A stretch of DNA of 64,000 bases, taken from positions 327,065-391,064 of the forward strand of contig JAXLYP010000006.1 in assembly GCA_046351395.1 (NCBI GenBank), given 5' to 3'. The translations under genes were made by a program, and so were the position numbers. The stretch is from CAYYKK01 sp046351395 (lineage in GTDB: Bacteria; Myxococcota_A; Polyangia; Polyangiales; Polyangiaceae). A model generated the notes under the pieces. The model worked only from the letters and a program-made list of their open reading frames with translations, searched no databases and had not been told where the DNA came from. Within the stretch, counting starts at the first letter, position 1. Each line of letters opens with the position of its first letter. Of this stretch, positions 34,605 to 43,666 are shown piece after piece.

Positions 34605-36230
34605 ATGACGACCTCGACCGAGCTCGACCCGCCCCGCGCGCCCGCGTCTGCGCGCGCGACCGAAGCGCGCCGCATCGTGTGCACGAACCCCGCGACGCGC
34701 GAGCCGCTCGGCGAGGTGATCGCGAACACGCCGGCGGAGGTCCGCGAGATCGTCGCCCGGGCACGCGCAGCCCAGCGCTCGTACGCGCGGAGCACGTTCG
34801 GCGAGCGGCGCGCGCTGCTCGGGCACATGCTCGATCACGTCCTCGCGCACGCGGACGACCTCTGCGACGTCATCTGCCGGGACGCGGGCAAGACGCGCGA
34901 GAACGCGATGATGGGCGAGGTCTGGCCGGTCGCGGAGAAGCTCCGCCACACGATGAAGACGGGGGAGCGGCACCTCCGCCCCGAGACGGTCTCGGCGGGG
35001 CTCTTCGTGCACAAGCGGGCGCGCATCGAGTACCACCCGCTCGGCGTCATCGGGGTCATCTGCCCGTGGAACTACCCGATGCAGAACATCCTCGGGCCGA
35101 CGATCCCCGCGCTCTTCGCGGGCAACGCGGTCGTCGTCAAGGTGAGCGAGCACGTCGCCTGGTCGTCCGCGCGCATCGTCCGCATCGTGCACGACGCGCT
35201 CGAGCGGGCGGGGCTCTCGCGCGATCTGGTGCAGGTCGTGAATGGCTACGGAGACGTGGGCGCCGCGCTCGTGTCGTCCGGGGTCGACAAGATCGTGTTC
35301 ACGGGCTCGATGCCGAACGGCCGCAAGGTGGTGGAGGAGAGCGCGAAGACGCTGACCCCCGTCATCCTCGAGCTCGGCGGCAAGGACGCGTTCATCGTGT
35401 GCGACGACGCGAACATCGAGCAGGCCGCGCACGCCGCGCTCGCGGGGAGCTTCATCGCCGCGGGCCAGAACTGCCTCGCGGCGGAGCGCTACCTCGTGTT
35501 CGACGCCGTCTACGACGCGTTCGCCGCGCGCGTGACGGAGCTCACGCGGAGCCTCCGCCAGGGGCCTCCGCTCGGCGAGGCGCGCGTGGACGTCGGCGCG
35601 ATGGTGACGTCGTTCCAAGCCAAGATCGTCGAGGATCTCGTGAACGACGCGGTCGAGAAGGGCGCCGTGGTGCTCGCGGGGGGCAAGCGCGTCCTGGACG
35701 ACGAGGGCGACTACTTCGCGCCCACGGTCCTCGGGGACGTGCCACGCAACGCGCGCATCCTCGAGGAGGAGACGTTCGGCCCCGTGATCCCGCTCGTGCG
35801 CGTGCGCGACGAGGCCGAGGCGATCCATCGCGCGAACGAGACGGCGTACGGCCTCTCGTGCACGATCCTCACGCAGGACCGGAAGCGCGCGGAGCGCATG
35901 GCGCGCGCGGTGGTCGCGGGGGGCACGTCGATCAACGACTTCGGCCTGACCTACATGGCCATGGATCTGCCGTTCGGCGGCGTCCGCGGCTCGGGGTATG
36001 GCCGGCTGAACGGGCGCGAGGGTCTCCGCGCGATGACGAACGTGAAGAGCGTCCTCTACGATCGCATGCCGAACACGCTGCCCGCGAAGCTCTACCCGGT
36101 GGCGCCGATCACGTACCCGCTCGTGCGCGAAGTGCTGACGACGATCTACGGTCGCTCCCTCGGGACGAAGGCGAAGGGGCTCTTCAACCTCTTGAAGCTC
36201 GCCGCGACGTCGATCCGGCAGGCCGAGTAG
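34605..36230 (+). CDS. Aldehyde dehydrogenase
   Basis: 541 residues. Conserved motifs are GVICPWNYPMQN (substrate/NAD channel), FTGSMPNGRKVVE (nucleotide binding), LELGGKDAFIVCDD with the general-base Glu256, and AAGQNCLAAERYLV with the nucleophile Cys290. The family oxidises aldehydes to acids with NAD(P). The C-terminus is longer than usual by about 40 residues with a helical tail (YPLVREVLTTIYGRS) as in membrane-associated long-chain aldehyde dehydrogenases. A SDR follows 7 bp later, so the two likely act on the same lipid or alcohol pathway. Confidence 0.9.
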   Translation: MTTSTELDPPRAPASARATEARRIVCTNPATREPLGEVIANTPAEVREIVARARAAQRSYARSTFGERRALLGHMLDHVLAHADDLCDVICRDAGKTRENAMMGEVWPVAEKLRHTMKTGERHLRPETVSAGLFVHKRARIEYHPLGVIGVICPWNYPMQNILGPTIPALFAGNAVVVKVSEHVAWSSARIVRIVHDALERAGLSRDLVQVVNGYGDVGAALVSSGVDKIVFTGSMPNGRKVVEESAKTLTPVILELGGKDAFIVCDDANIEQAAHAALAGSFIAAGQNCLAAERYLVFDAVYDAFAARVTELTRSLRQGPPLGEARVDVGAMVTSFQAKIVEDLVNDAVEKGAVVLAGGKRVLDDEGDYFAPTVLGDVPRNARILEEETFGPVIPLVRVRDEAEAIHRANETAYGLSCTILTQDRKRAERMARAVVAGGTSINDFGLTYMAMDLPFGGVRGSGYGRLNGREGLRAMTNVKSVLYDRMPNTLPAKLYPVAPITYPLVREVLTTIYGRSLGTKAKGLFNLLKLAATSIRQAE

Positions 36231-36237
36231 CCCTCGC

Positions 36238-37020
36238 GTGGCGACGGTCGTCATCACGGGCGCCTCGATGGGGATCGGCCGCGCGCTCGCGCTCGCGTGG
36301 GCGCGCCGCGGGGACACGGTCGTGCTCTCCGCGCGGAGCGAGCGGGCCCTCGAGGACGTGGCGGCCGAGGCGAAGACGATCGGCGGCCGCGCGATCGTCG
36401 TGCCGGGGGACGTCACGAGCGGCGCGCACCGGCGCGCCCTGATCGAGCACGCCGTGCAGACGACGGGCGGGATCGACGTGCTCGTGAACAACGCGGGGCG
36501 CGGCTACTACGCGCCGTTCCACGAGGTCGACCTCGACACGATGCGCGGCCTCTTCGAGCTCAACGTGTTCGCTCCGCTCGAGCTCGCGCAGCTCGCGAAG
36601 CCGCACCTCGAGCGGGCACGCGGCGCGATCGTGATGCTCTCGTCCGTCGCGGGCGTCGTCGCGGCGCCTCGGTACGCGGCCTACTCCGCGTCGAAGTTCG
36701 CGCTCGAGGCGATGAGCATGGCGATGAGGTCCGAGCTCCACGCGCGCGGTGTCCGCGTGATCGTCGTCCGGCCCGGCCCCGTGGCGACGCCGTTCCGCGA
36801 GAACTCGCACCGCGGCGCCGAGGGCGGGTACACCAAGCCCGATCCCAAGGCGCAGTCCGCCGAGGCGGTCGCCGAGCGGACGCTGCGAGCGGTCGATCGC
36901 GGCAGCGACGTGGACGAGACGAGCGCGTTCGTGAGGTTCGCGTCGATCGTCTCGCGCCACGCGCCCCCCGCGATGCGCTTCGCGCTCCGGCGCATGGCGC
37001 TCCGGCCGCCGGAGGATTGA
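36238..37020 (+). CDS. Short-chain dehydrogenase/reductase
   Basis: 260 residues from a GTG start. The NAD(P) site reads VVITGASMGIGRALALAWAR. DVLVNNAGRGYYAP carries the NNAG motif, and the catalytic Ser-Tyr-Lys set is in VMLSSVAGVV, YAAYSASKFAL (Tyr and Lys spaced correctly). The C-terminal part ends with a basic helical stretch (FALRRMALRPPED). It probably forms an operon with the aldehyde dehydrogenase (7-bp gap). Substrate unknown. Confidence 0.9.
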   Translation: MATVVITGASMGIGRALALAWARRGDTVVLSARSERALEDVAAEAKTIGGRAIVVPGDVTSGAHRRALIEHAVQTTGGIDVLVNNAGRGYYAPFHEVDLDTMRGLFELNVFAPLELAQLAKPHLERARGAIVMLSSVAGVVAAPRYAAYSASKFALEAMSMAMRSELHARGVRVIVVRPGPVATPFRENSHRGAEGGYTKPDPKAQSAEAVAERTLRAVDRGSDVDETSAFVRFASIVSRHAPPAMRFALRRMALRPPED

Positions 37021-37056
37021 CGGGCGTCCGCGCCGCCGCGCTCGCCCCAACCCGGC

Positions 37057-37344
37057 TCAGGGGGCGCCGCCGCCGGATGCTGCATCCGCGTTGCTGGTGC
37101 AGCAGTAGATGACCTCCGTCGATTGCTTGATCGCGGCGGTGCACTGGTCCTTGGCGTCCGGGGTCGCGTCCGCGAAGCACTCGATCGTGATGCGGCCCGG
37201 ACAGAGCATCGCGTTCGTGTTGATCTTGCAGACCGCCGCGGCGCTCGACCCGCAGCCGGACGAACCGGAGCTCGAAGAGCTCGAGCAGCCGAAGACGAAC
37301 AGCGCGACGAGCGACCAAGCGGCGGGCCGACGGAGCGAAGCCAT
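37057..37344 (-). CDS. Small lipoprotein
   Basis: 95 residues. Signal peptide with lipobox FVFGC, a Ser/Gly run of about 15 residues, then a short Cys-containing domain (AVCKINTNAMLCPG, CFADATPDAKDQC, IYCCTSNADA). It converges with the SDR gene and is divergent from the gene at 37514. No functional motif; it belongs to the small Cys lipoprotein style common here. Confidence 0.7.
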   Translation of the reverse strand: MASLRRPAAWSLVALFVFGCSSSSSSGSSGCGSSAAAVCKINTNAMLCPGRITIECFADATPDAKDQCTAAIKQSTEVIYCCTSNADAASGGGAP

Positions 37345-37513
37345 GGCTCCGTCGGAATTCCAAGAAGCGTGCCACCCCCTCGGCCGTCGTGTAGACGCGC
37401 GGATCGCTCGGGTCGTGTGCGCTCGGGCGCCGGCGCGGGGCCGAATGTCGCAGCCGGCCGATCCACCGTGGCGCGTACGCGCGAGCATCGGCGATCATCG
37501 GCGGATCGCCATC

Positions 37514-38626
37514 ATGACCTCCCCACCCCGCGCTCCCGTGGTGGCCGCGCTCGCGCTCGTCGCGGTGGCGTGCGGTGCGCGCACGTCCCTCGAAGGCGAG
37601 GCGCACGTGGGCGGCTCGGGGGGCGCGGGCCCCATCTCGGGGGCGAGCGTGACGAACGCCTCGGTCGCGTCGACTGCTACGGGCGATGACCCCTGCATGT
37701 CCCGCACGCTCGATCACGATGGCTCGGGCGCGCTCGTCGTCCGCACCGAGGGAGAGTTCGCGTTCTTCACCACGGAGGATGGCCGCGTGATGCGCGGGGA
37801 TCTCGAGACCGGCGAGGAGCTCGCGCTCGCAACGGGGAAGGAGGGCCTCGGTGATTTGGCGCTCTTCGAGGGGTACGCCTACTTCTCGGATCTCCACTCC
37901 GTCACGCGCGTGCCGCTCGCGGGCGGCCCCGAGGAGAACCTCGTCTCGCTCCCGGCGACGAGCTACGCCATCGCCGTCGACGCGTCGGGCATCTACTGGA
38001 TCGATGGGCCCAGCTCGCTCTCGAACCACGAGATCAAGCGGCGAGCGCCGGACGGATCGGAGCTCACGCTCGCGTCGATGGTGCAGTTGCCGCTCGGCCT
38101 CTCGGTGGGGGCGCACGGCGTGCTCTTCACCGATCCGTACGACTTCCTCGCCGATCCGGGCACCGTCCGGCTCGTCGCCCCGGAGGGCGGACCGTCGACG
38201 CTCGTCGTCGAGTCCGTGCCGTACCCGCAGAACCCGTTCCAACGCGACGACTACCTCTATTGGGTGGAGGCGAGCGACGAGATGATCACGAACCACGGAG
38301 GAATTGTCCGCATCGCGAGCGACGGCTCCCAACACCAGAAAGTGCTCCCTCTCGAGCAGCAGTATCCGGTCTGGGCGATGACGGACGGCGAGCGCTACTA
38401 CGTGACGGTGCTCGACGAGGTGGGCGGCACGCACGTGATCGCCGCGAACTATCCCATCGCCGGCGCCCAGACGGACGTCGCGAGCGCGGAGAGCAAGGAC
38501 GTCTTCTTCACGATGGTCGCGACGACCCCGAAGCGCGTCGTGTGGACGGTGCAGCGCGGGCTCGAGAACGACGGCCCGATCGATGGTGTGAAGTCCGTAT
38601 GCCGAACCGCGATCTCGTTCCTTTGA
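37514..38626 (+). CDS. Lipoprotein, predicted beta-propeller
   Basis: 370 residues. The lipobox VAVAC is followed by a Gly/Ser linker and then repeating four-strand-like units with motifs such as GYAYFSDLHSVTRVPLAGG, GIYWIDGPSSLSNHEI, DDYLYWVEASDEMI and RIASDGSQHQKVL. This is the DUF5050/beta-propeller type widespread in myxobacterial lipoproteins, usually described as sugar- or peptide-binding. The ATG at 37514 fits the signal peptide; the longer frame from 37109 overlaps an antisense gene. It lies 27 bp upstream of the OmpA gene and may lead that operon. Confidence 0.8.
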   Translation: MTSPPRAPVVAALALVAVACGARTSLEGEAHVGGSGGAGPISGASVTNASVASTATGDDPCMSRTLDHDGSGALVVRTEGEFAFFTTEDGRVMRGDLETGEELALATGKEGLGDLALFEGYAYFSDLHSVTRVPLAGGPEENLVSLPATSYAIAVDASGIYWIDGPSSLSNHEIKRRAPDGSELTLASMVQLPLGLSVGAHGVLFTDPYDFLADPGTVRLVAPEGGPSTLVVESVPYPQNPFQRDDYLYWVEASDEMITNHGGIVRIASDGSQHQKVLPLEQQYPVWAMTDGERYYVTVLDEVGGTHVIAANYPIAGAQTDVASAESKDVFFTMVATTPKRVVWTVQRGLENDGPIDGVKSVCRTAISFL

Positions 38627-38652
38627 CCTGTTTCTGATAGAGGCGTGACGAC

Positions 38653-39681
38653 ATGGGAGGATTCAAGAAGTGGGGCCCGAGGCTGGCGATCCAGGTGTTC
38701 GCCGTGGTGTGGGCGGGGTGCTCGCCGTCGGCCGCGCCGATCCCCCACTACGCGGACGTGAATCGGGGCGCGGACTCGGACTCCGACGGGATCGCGGACG
38801 TCGACGACGCCTGCCCCGCGGACGCGGAGGACGGACTCGCGCCGAAGGCGAACGACGGCTGCCCCGCCCCCGACCCGGACGGGGACGGCATCCTCTACGC
38901 GGAGGACAAATGTCCGAACGCGAAGGAGGATGGCGCGGATCCCAACCCGAAGGATGGTTGCCCCCTCGCCGACGGTGACACGGACGGCGTCGCGGACGCG
39001 AAGGACAAATGCCCCGACAAGCCGGAGGACAACCTCGCGCCCGAGCCGAACGACGGCTGCCCCGCGGTCGATGGGGACAAAGACGGTGTCGCCGATTCGA
39101 TCGACAAGTGCCCCGCGGCGGCAGAGGTGCGGAACGGGTATCGCGACGAGGACGGGTGCGCGGACGAGGTGCCGGAGGGCGGCGTCGCGTACGACGCCGA
39201 GTCGCACACCATCTGGGTCGCGGACGCGCAGCGCATCCAGTTCAACCCGGGCACGGCGGATCTCGCCGCCGGCGCGGACGCGACGGTGAAGAAGATCGCG
39301 GACGTATTGAAGGCCCACCCCGAGATCAGCCGCCTCGAGATCGAGACCCACACGACCAGCAAGGGGGAGCCCACTGCGAACGCCGCGCTCTCCGAGAAGC
39401 GCTCGAAGACCCTCGCGTCGGGGCTCGCGGCGAGCGGCGTCGCCAAATGGAAGCTCGTCGCCATGGGCTACGGCGAGTACTGCCCCGCGATCGACAAAGG
39501 CGACGAGGCCGACGAGCCGCAGAACGAGCGCGTCGTGCTCAAGACGGTGGTCGTGAACGGCGTCTGGCAGAACGTGGCGCGGGGGTGCTGGAAGGCGAAG
39601 GCGGCCGGCATCGATCCCACGCGAAAGGCACCGGAAGGCCCGATGCCGCAAGGTCCGACCACGCACGTTGGAGGAGATTGA
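38653..39681 (+). CDS. OmpA-family lipoprotein with TSP3-like repeats
   Basis: 342 residues. Signal with lipobox WAGC, then five Asp-rich calcium-binding repeats of the thrombospondin type-3 kind (DSDSDGIADVDDACPADAED, DPDGDGILYAEDKCPNAKED, DGDTDGVADAKDKCPDKPED and so on). A C-terminal OmpA-like domain (IQFNPGTADLAAGADATVKK) follows. The peptidoglycan-binding motif is present but diverged (LAASGVAKWKLVAMGYGEYC). It resembles the protein at 14582-15292. It is followed at once by the collagen-like lipoprotein and a Ser/Thr kinase, so it likely belongs to an envelope-signalling unit. Confidence 0.88.
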   Translation: MGGFKKWGPRLAIQVFAVVWAGCSPSAAPIPHYADVNRGADSDSDGIADVDDACPADAEDGLAPKANDGCPAPDPDGDGILYAEDKCPNAKEDGADPNPKDGCPLADGDTDGVADAKDKCPDKPEDNLAPEPNDGCPAVDGDKDGVADSIDKCPAAAEVRNGYRDEDGCADEVPEGGVAYDAESHTIWVADAQRIQFNPGTADLAAGADATVKKIADVLKAHPEISRLEIETHTTSKGEPTANAALSEKRSKTLASGLAASGVAKWKLVAMGYGEYCPAIDKGDEADEPQNERVVLKTVVVNGVWQNVARGCWKAKAAGIDPTRKAPEGPMPQGPTTHVGGD

Positions 39682-39686
39682 TCGTC

Positions 39687-40802
39687 ATGCGCGCCACCCC
39701 ATTGCTTCTTGGATTGTCCCTTTCGGCGCCGCTCGCGGCATGCGGGCCCGCGCAGATCGAGGTGGATCCCTCCAAGGTCGTGGACGTGCACGTCGCTCCC
39801 GCGTCGCAGCAGCTCCTCTTCTGCCCGGGGGACGCGTTCCTCGTCGAGGTCGTCGCCAAGCTCGACGATGGGACGAGCTGCAGCACGCACGACCCGGCGC
39901 GTGGCTGCATGGGAAAGTCGAACGCGCTCCTCGACGTGGGCCGGGTCCACCTCGAGGGCACGAACGGGGTACCGGGCAACGAGCCCTTGATTTGGGTCCC
40001 GGACGGCGATCCGCTGAAGACCGCGGGGACGGGGCTCGCGCTCAAGGCGTGGATCACGGGGGAGCACGGCGGCAAGTCGATGGAGGGCGACGCGTCCCTC
40101 AAGCCCGTCTACGACTGCAAGATGGACGTGATGTACGGCGGCGGCATCGCGACGGGAAATCCGGGCGCGCCGGGGCCGAACCTCACGATCGCGATCACGC
40201 CGATCTCCACACCCTATTACGCGGACGCGGCGCTCGTGCGCGTCGAGTTTCCGGGGCAGCGCGTGTATCTGATCTCCCCCTCGGCTGACCGACCCGTGAA
40301 GATCACGACACGCGGGCAAGACGGGATGCCCGGGCCGCAAGGCCCGAGTGGCGTGGACGGCAAGCCCGGCGCCGACACGGCGACGCCGGCGGCTGCGTGT
40401 TCGAAGGGCGGCGAGGGCACGCCGGGCACGGACGGCGGCGCGGGTGGCCCAGGGGGTGACGGAGGACCGGGCGGGACGATCACCGTCCTCCTCGACGACA
40501 AGGCGGCGGACAAACTTCGGGGCCGGGTCCTTCTCACGAGCAATGGTGGCGCCGCCGGCCCCGGCGGCAAGGGCGGATGGGGAGGCAAGGGAGGCCCGGG
40601 CGGCAAAGGTAGTCAACCGGGCCCCGACTGCATGGACAACACGGGACCTGCGGGGAAGTCGGGCGCGAACGGCGCGGACGGCGCGGCGGGGAAGGCGGGC
40701 GCCCCAGGCCCAGCGCCGACGTACGAGAACAAGCCGCGCGAGGCGCTCTTCGGAACGGAGCTCGCCGCGATCCAAGCGATCGAGGCGACGAAGGCGCACT
40801 GA
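39687..40802 (+). CDS. Lipoprotein with collagen-like Gly-X-Y region
   Basis: 371 residues. The lipobox LAAC is followed by a beta-rich domain of about 180 residues with a Cys pair. From about residue 210 a collagen-like region reads GQDGMPGPQGPSGVDGKPGA and, after a break, GGAGGPGGDGGPGGT and GKGGPGGKGSQPGPD, ending in GKSGANGADGAAGKAGAPGP. The Gly-X-Y phase is broken twice by non-repetitive inserts (a Cys segment and TVLLDDKAADKLRGRV). A strong GGAGGAG ribosome binding site precedes ATG 39687. Such regions can form triple-helical stalks; here it may be a surface fibre or a linker. It is followed 1 bp later by a kinase gene. Confidence 0.85.
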   Translation: MRATPLLLGLSLSAPLAACGPAQIEVDPSKVVDVHVAPASQQLLFCPGDAFLVEVVAKLDDGTSCSTHDPARGCMGKSNALLDVGRVHLEGTNGVPGNEPLIWVPDGDPLKTAGTGLALKAWITGEHGGKSMEGDASLKPVYDCKMDVMYGGGIATGNPGAPGPNLTIAITPISTPYYADAALVRVEFPGQRVYLISPSADRPVKITTRGQDGMPGPQGPSGVDGKPGADTATPAAACSKGGEGTPGTDGGAGGPGGDGGPGGTITVLLDDKAADKLRGRVLLTSNGGAAGPGGKGGWGGKGGPGGKGSQPGPDCMDNTGPAGKSGANGADGAAGKAGAPGPAPTYENKPREALFGTELAAIQAIEATKAH

Positions 40803-40803
40803 C

Positions 40804-42603
40804 GTGATCGAGGGCACCGTCATCGGGAACCGCTACGCGATCACGCGGCTCCTCGGCGAGGGCGGCATGGGCGCGGTGTACGAAGCGCGCCACCTCGGGA
40901 CGGGTCGGAAGGTCGCGCTGAAGGTGATCTCGAGCGAGCTGAGCGCGAACGCGAGCGTCGTCGCCCGCCTCGAAGCGGAGGCGCAGGCGGCGGGATCGAT
41001 CGACTCCGAGCACATCACGCAGGTGGTCGACGTGGGCCGAGACGAGGCGACGGACACACCGTACCTCGTCATGGAGCTGCTCGACGGCGAGGATCTCGGG
41101 GAGCTCCTCGCACGGCTCGGGCCCCTCGATCCCACGCTCGTCACGCGCGTCGCCATCCAGATCGCGATGGGCCTCGAGGCGGCCCACGCGCGCAACATCG
41201 TCCACCGCGATCTGAAACCCGCGAACATCTTCATGAGCCGCAGGGACGGCGGTGAGGTGAAGGTGAAGATCCTCGACTTCGGGATCTCCAAGTCGCTCGA
41301 CGCCGACGCGAGCCGGCCGCAGTCGAACAAGCTCACGAAGACGGGCACGATCATGGGCTCGCCCGTTTACATGTCCCCCGAGCAGACGCGCGCGAAGAAC
41401 ATCGATCACAGGAGCGATCTCTGGTCGTTCGGCGTCGTCTTGTTCGAGCTGCTGACGAACACCACGCCGTTCGACAGCGCGGGCGCGATCGCGGACCTCA
41501 TCATCGACATTTGCACGGGACGGATCCCGCCGGTCACCGAGCGCGCGCCCTGGACGCCCGCGCCGCTCGCCGCGGTGATCGAGCGCGCGCTCGTGCGCGA
41601 TCCCGCGCAGCGATGGCAGAGCGCGCACGAGATGCGGGTCGCGCTCGAGGCGTGCGTGCCCGAGGTGCGATCCATGCGCGCGAGCGATCTCGTCGCGCAC
41701 TCGGGAGCGAGCGCCATCGCGCCGCGCGAAGGGGCCCCTACCGGCGTCGCGACTCCCGTGGGCGCGGCCGCGGCCTCCGCCGCCGTCGCGGCGAAGACCG
41801 CGATCGCACCGCAGCGCGCGCCCGTGGCGACGGTCGCGTTCGACCCCTCGAGGGACGGCCGGCCGGACCAGCGACCGAGCGGGACGACGTCGGCCGCTGT
41901 GATCGCGGCGCCACCGCCCGCGATCCCCGCGAAGCAGAGCTCTCCCGTCCTTTGGCTGGCGGGTGTCGCCGTCGTCGCGGGCCTCGGCGTGGGTGGGTTC
42001 CTGCTCTCGCGCGGCGGGGGGAGCTCCACGGGGACGAGCGCGTCGAGCCCCGCAACGCCCGCGCCGAGCACACCCCCGCGCGTCGCGACGAGCGATCCGA
42101 CGGCGTCCGCGCCTCCTTCCGCGACGGCCCCCACGGTGGATCCCAAGCTCGCGCCGCTCGCGGCGCTCGTGGGCAAATGGGTCTCGTCGAAGGGCAACCA
42201 CTTCGAGGCTGTGCTCGTGGGAGACGCGGTCGAGTTCCGTGTGACGAACCCGGCGGAGCTTGCGGGGAAGGGGTATGGGCCGAACGAGCCTCGGTTCATC
42301 CTGCGTACGCCGGACGCCGGGGGGGATGGCTTTGCCGTGACGGATCATTCTCGCGCGAAAGCCCCACCCGGAGGAGCTTACGAGGGCGGGATGGGCCCGG
42401 CGTCCTGCGCGATCGAGCTGACGAGCGCGGGCGGCGCGCCGCTCACGGCAAAGCTCGACGGAGAGAAGCTCTCCGTGCGGTTTGCCGCGTTCGAGGTCCC
42501 AGACAATGCGTTCGTCAAACGAGGCGCGATCGTCCAGGACTGCAGAGGGCTCGACAAGCTGCCCAAGACCCGCGAAGAGACGCTGTACACGCGAGAGAAA
42601 TAG
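40804..42603 (+). CDS. Transmembrane Ser/Thr protein kinase (PknB-like)
   Basis: 599 residues. A Hanks-type kinase domain occupies residues 1-275 with LLGEGGMGAVYEA (P-loop), ATP Lys40, catalytic Asp136 in VHRDLKPAN, Mg-binding Asp158 in ILDFGIS, and GSPVYMSPEQ. An Ala/Pro/Thr-rich segment and one membrane helix (SPVLWLAGVAVVAGLGVGGFL) follow. The extracytoplasmic C-terminal domain is about 170 residues with no PASTA repeat. GTG start at 40804, adjacent to the upstream stop, puts it in an operon with the collagen-like and OmpA lipoproteins, which are plausible ligands or targets. Confidence 0.92.
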   Translation: MIEGTVIGNRYAITRLLGEGGMGAVYEARHLGTGRKVALKVISSELSANASVVARLEAEAQAAGSIDSEHITQVVDVGRDEATDTPYLVMELLDGEDLGELLARLGPLDPTLVTRVAIQIAMGLEAAHARNIVHRDLKPANIFMSRRDGGEVKVKILDFGISKSLDADASRPQSNKLTKTGTIMGSPVYMSPEQTRAKNIDHRSDLWSFGVVLFELLTNTTPFDSAGAIADLIIDICTGRIPPVTERAPWTPAPLAAVIERALVRDPAQRWQSAHEMRVALEACVPEVRSMRASDLVAHSGASAIAPREGAPTGVATPVGAAAASAAVAAKTAIAPQRAPVATVAFDPSRDGRPDQRPSGTTSAAVIAAPPPAIPAKQSSPVLWLAGVAVVAGLGVGGFLLSRGGGSSTGTSASSPATPAPSTPPRVATSDPTASAPPSATAPTVDPKLAPLAALVGKWVSSKGNHFEAVLVGDAVEFRVTNPAELAGKGYGPNEPRFILRTPDAGGDGFAVTDHSRAKAPPGGAYEGGMGPASCAIELTSAGGAPLTAKLDGEKLSVRFAAFEVPDNAFVKRGAIVQDCRGLDKLPKTREETLYTREK

Positions 42604-42893
42604 TCGCGCACGACCGGCGTCACGCGGCGCGTTCGACAATCCCCCTCTTTGGCGACAGCCCGCGCGCTCGCTCGTCGGTCTCCAACTCGAAGTCGCGCCG
42701 GCGTGTCGAGCCGCGGGTCGTCGAGGCGCCGCAACGCGCGACGACCCGAGCCCCGGGCCCGGAGCAGAGGGGGGCGGATCGTGCGCGCATTGAAAGAGAT
42801 TGACCGCCAACCAATAAAATGACGAAGTGGTCGCGATTCTGCGAGAGGGTGGTCCTCCGAGGATCTGCCGCACCTCGCCGACTACGGAGCCAC

Positions 42894-43430
42894 ATGCTCG
42901 GAATTCCGCTGGGCCTTCTCTACGCGAACGCCGTCGAATCGATGTTTCACCGCTACGTGCTGCACGGCTTGGGAAAGAAGCCAGGGAGCTTTTGGGCGTT
43001 CCACTGGTCCGAGCACCACAGAGACAGTCGGCGGAACGGCTTCTCGGACGAGCACTATCGGACGCGGTCGCTCTTCGGGTGGCACCCTCAGACGAAGGAG
43101 CGCCTCGCGATCGCGGTCGGGATCGCGCTCCACGCGCCGCTCCTCCCCGTCGCGCCGTTCTTCGTGGCGAGCATCACCTATTGGGGCGTGCGGTTCTATC
43201 GGACGCACAAGCGGGCGCACCTCGACCCGGCGTGGGCGCGCGAGAATGTCCCCTGGCACTACGACCACCACATGGGACCCGACCAAGACAAGAACTGGGG
43301 CATTGGCTTCCCCATTTACGACTACATCGCCGGGACCCGCGAGCCGTACGTCGGCACCGAGCGGGAGGCTCGCGACGCGGACCGCCGGGGCAGGGTTGGG
43401 CCACTCGCAATCTCCGCTCCAGCGGTGTGA
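42894..43430 (+). CDS. Fatty acid hydroxylase/desaturase-like membrane protein
   Basis: 178 residues with the His clusters of the fatty acid hydroxylase superfamily: HRYVLHG, HWSEHHRDSR, then HKRAHLDP and HYDHHMG. Such clusters bind a di-iron centre. Only one or two hydrophobic segments are present, so it is short compared with sterol desaturases and may be an incomplete or minimal member. ATG 42894 was selected because it precedes a hydrophobic segment; the frame from 42819 has no ribosome binding site. A lipid-modifying role is inferred. Nothing else is apparent in the 290 bp before it. Confidence 0.75.
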   Translation: MLGIPLGLLYANAVESMFHRYVLHGLGKKPGSFWAFHWSEHHRDSRRNGFSDEHYRTRSLFGWHPQTKERLAIAVGIALHAPLLPVAPFFVASITYWGVRFYRTHKRAHLDPAWARENVPWHYDHHMGPDQDKNWGIGFPIYDYIAGTREPYVGTEREARDADRRGRVGPLAISAPAV

Positions 43431-43666
43431 TGGGTTCGGGCTCCCCAACCGAATGCACACCCCACTCGGCGATGAGACGCCCTCGCCGATACCGAGCGGT
43501 CCCCTCGGTGGCCATGCCTCCAGGGAGCTCGGCGAGGTGAGTCCGAAGGCCTTCTTCGAACGCGGCGACCTCTGCTGCGTTACTCATTTGTGGGCTTTCA
43601 TCGGCGCCGCCCTGCGCGCGGTTCTCTCGAGAGCCTGCCTTCGGCTATCGTGCGACGCCTCGGAGG

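Noticed and set aside
43420..43587. Minus-strand ORF starting MSNAAEVAAFEEGLRTHLAE near 43587
   Set aside because: The first 60 residues look protein-like, but the frame continues as a shadow of the hydroxylase gene; no clear end or family. Possibly a small remnant.
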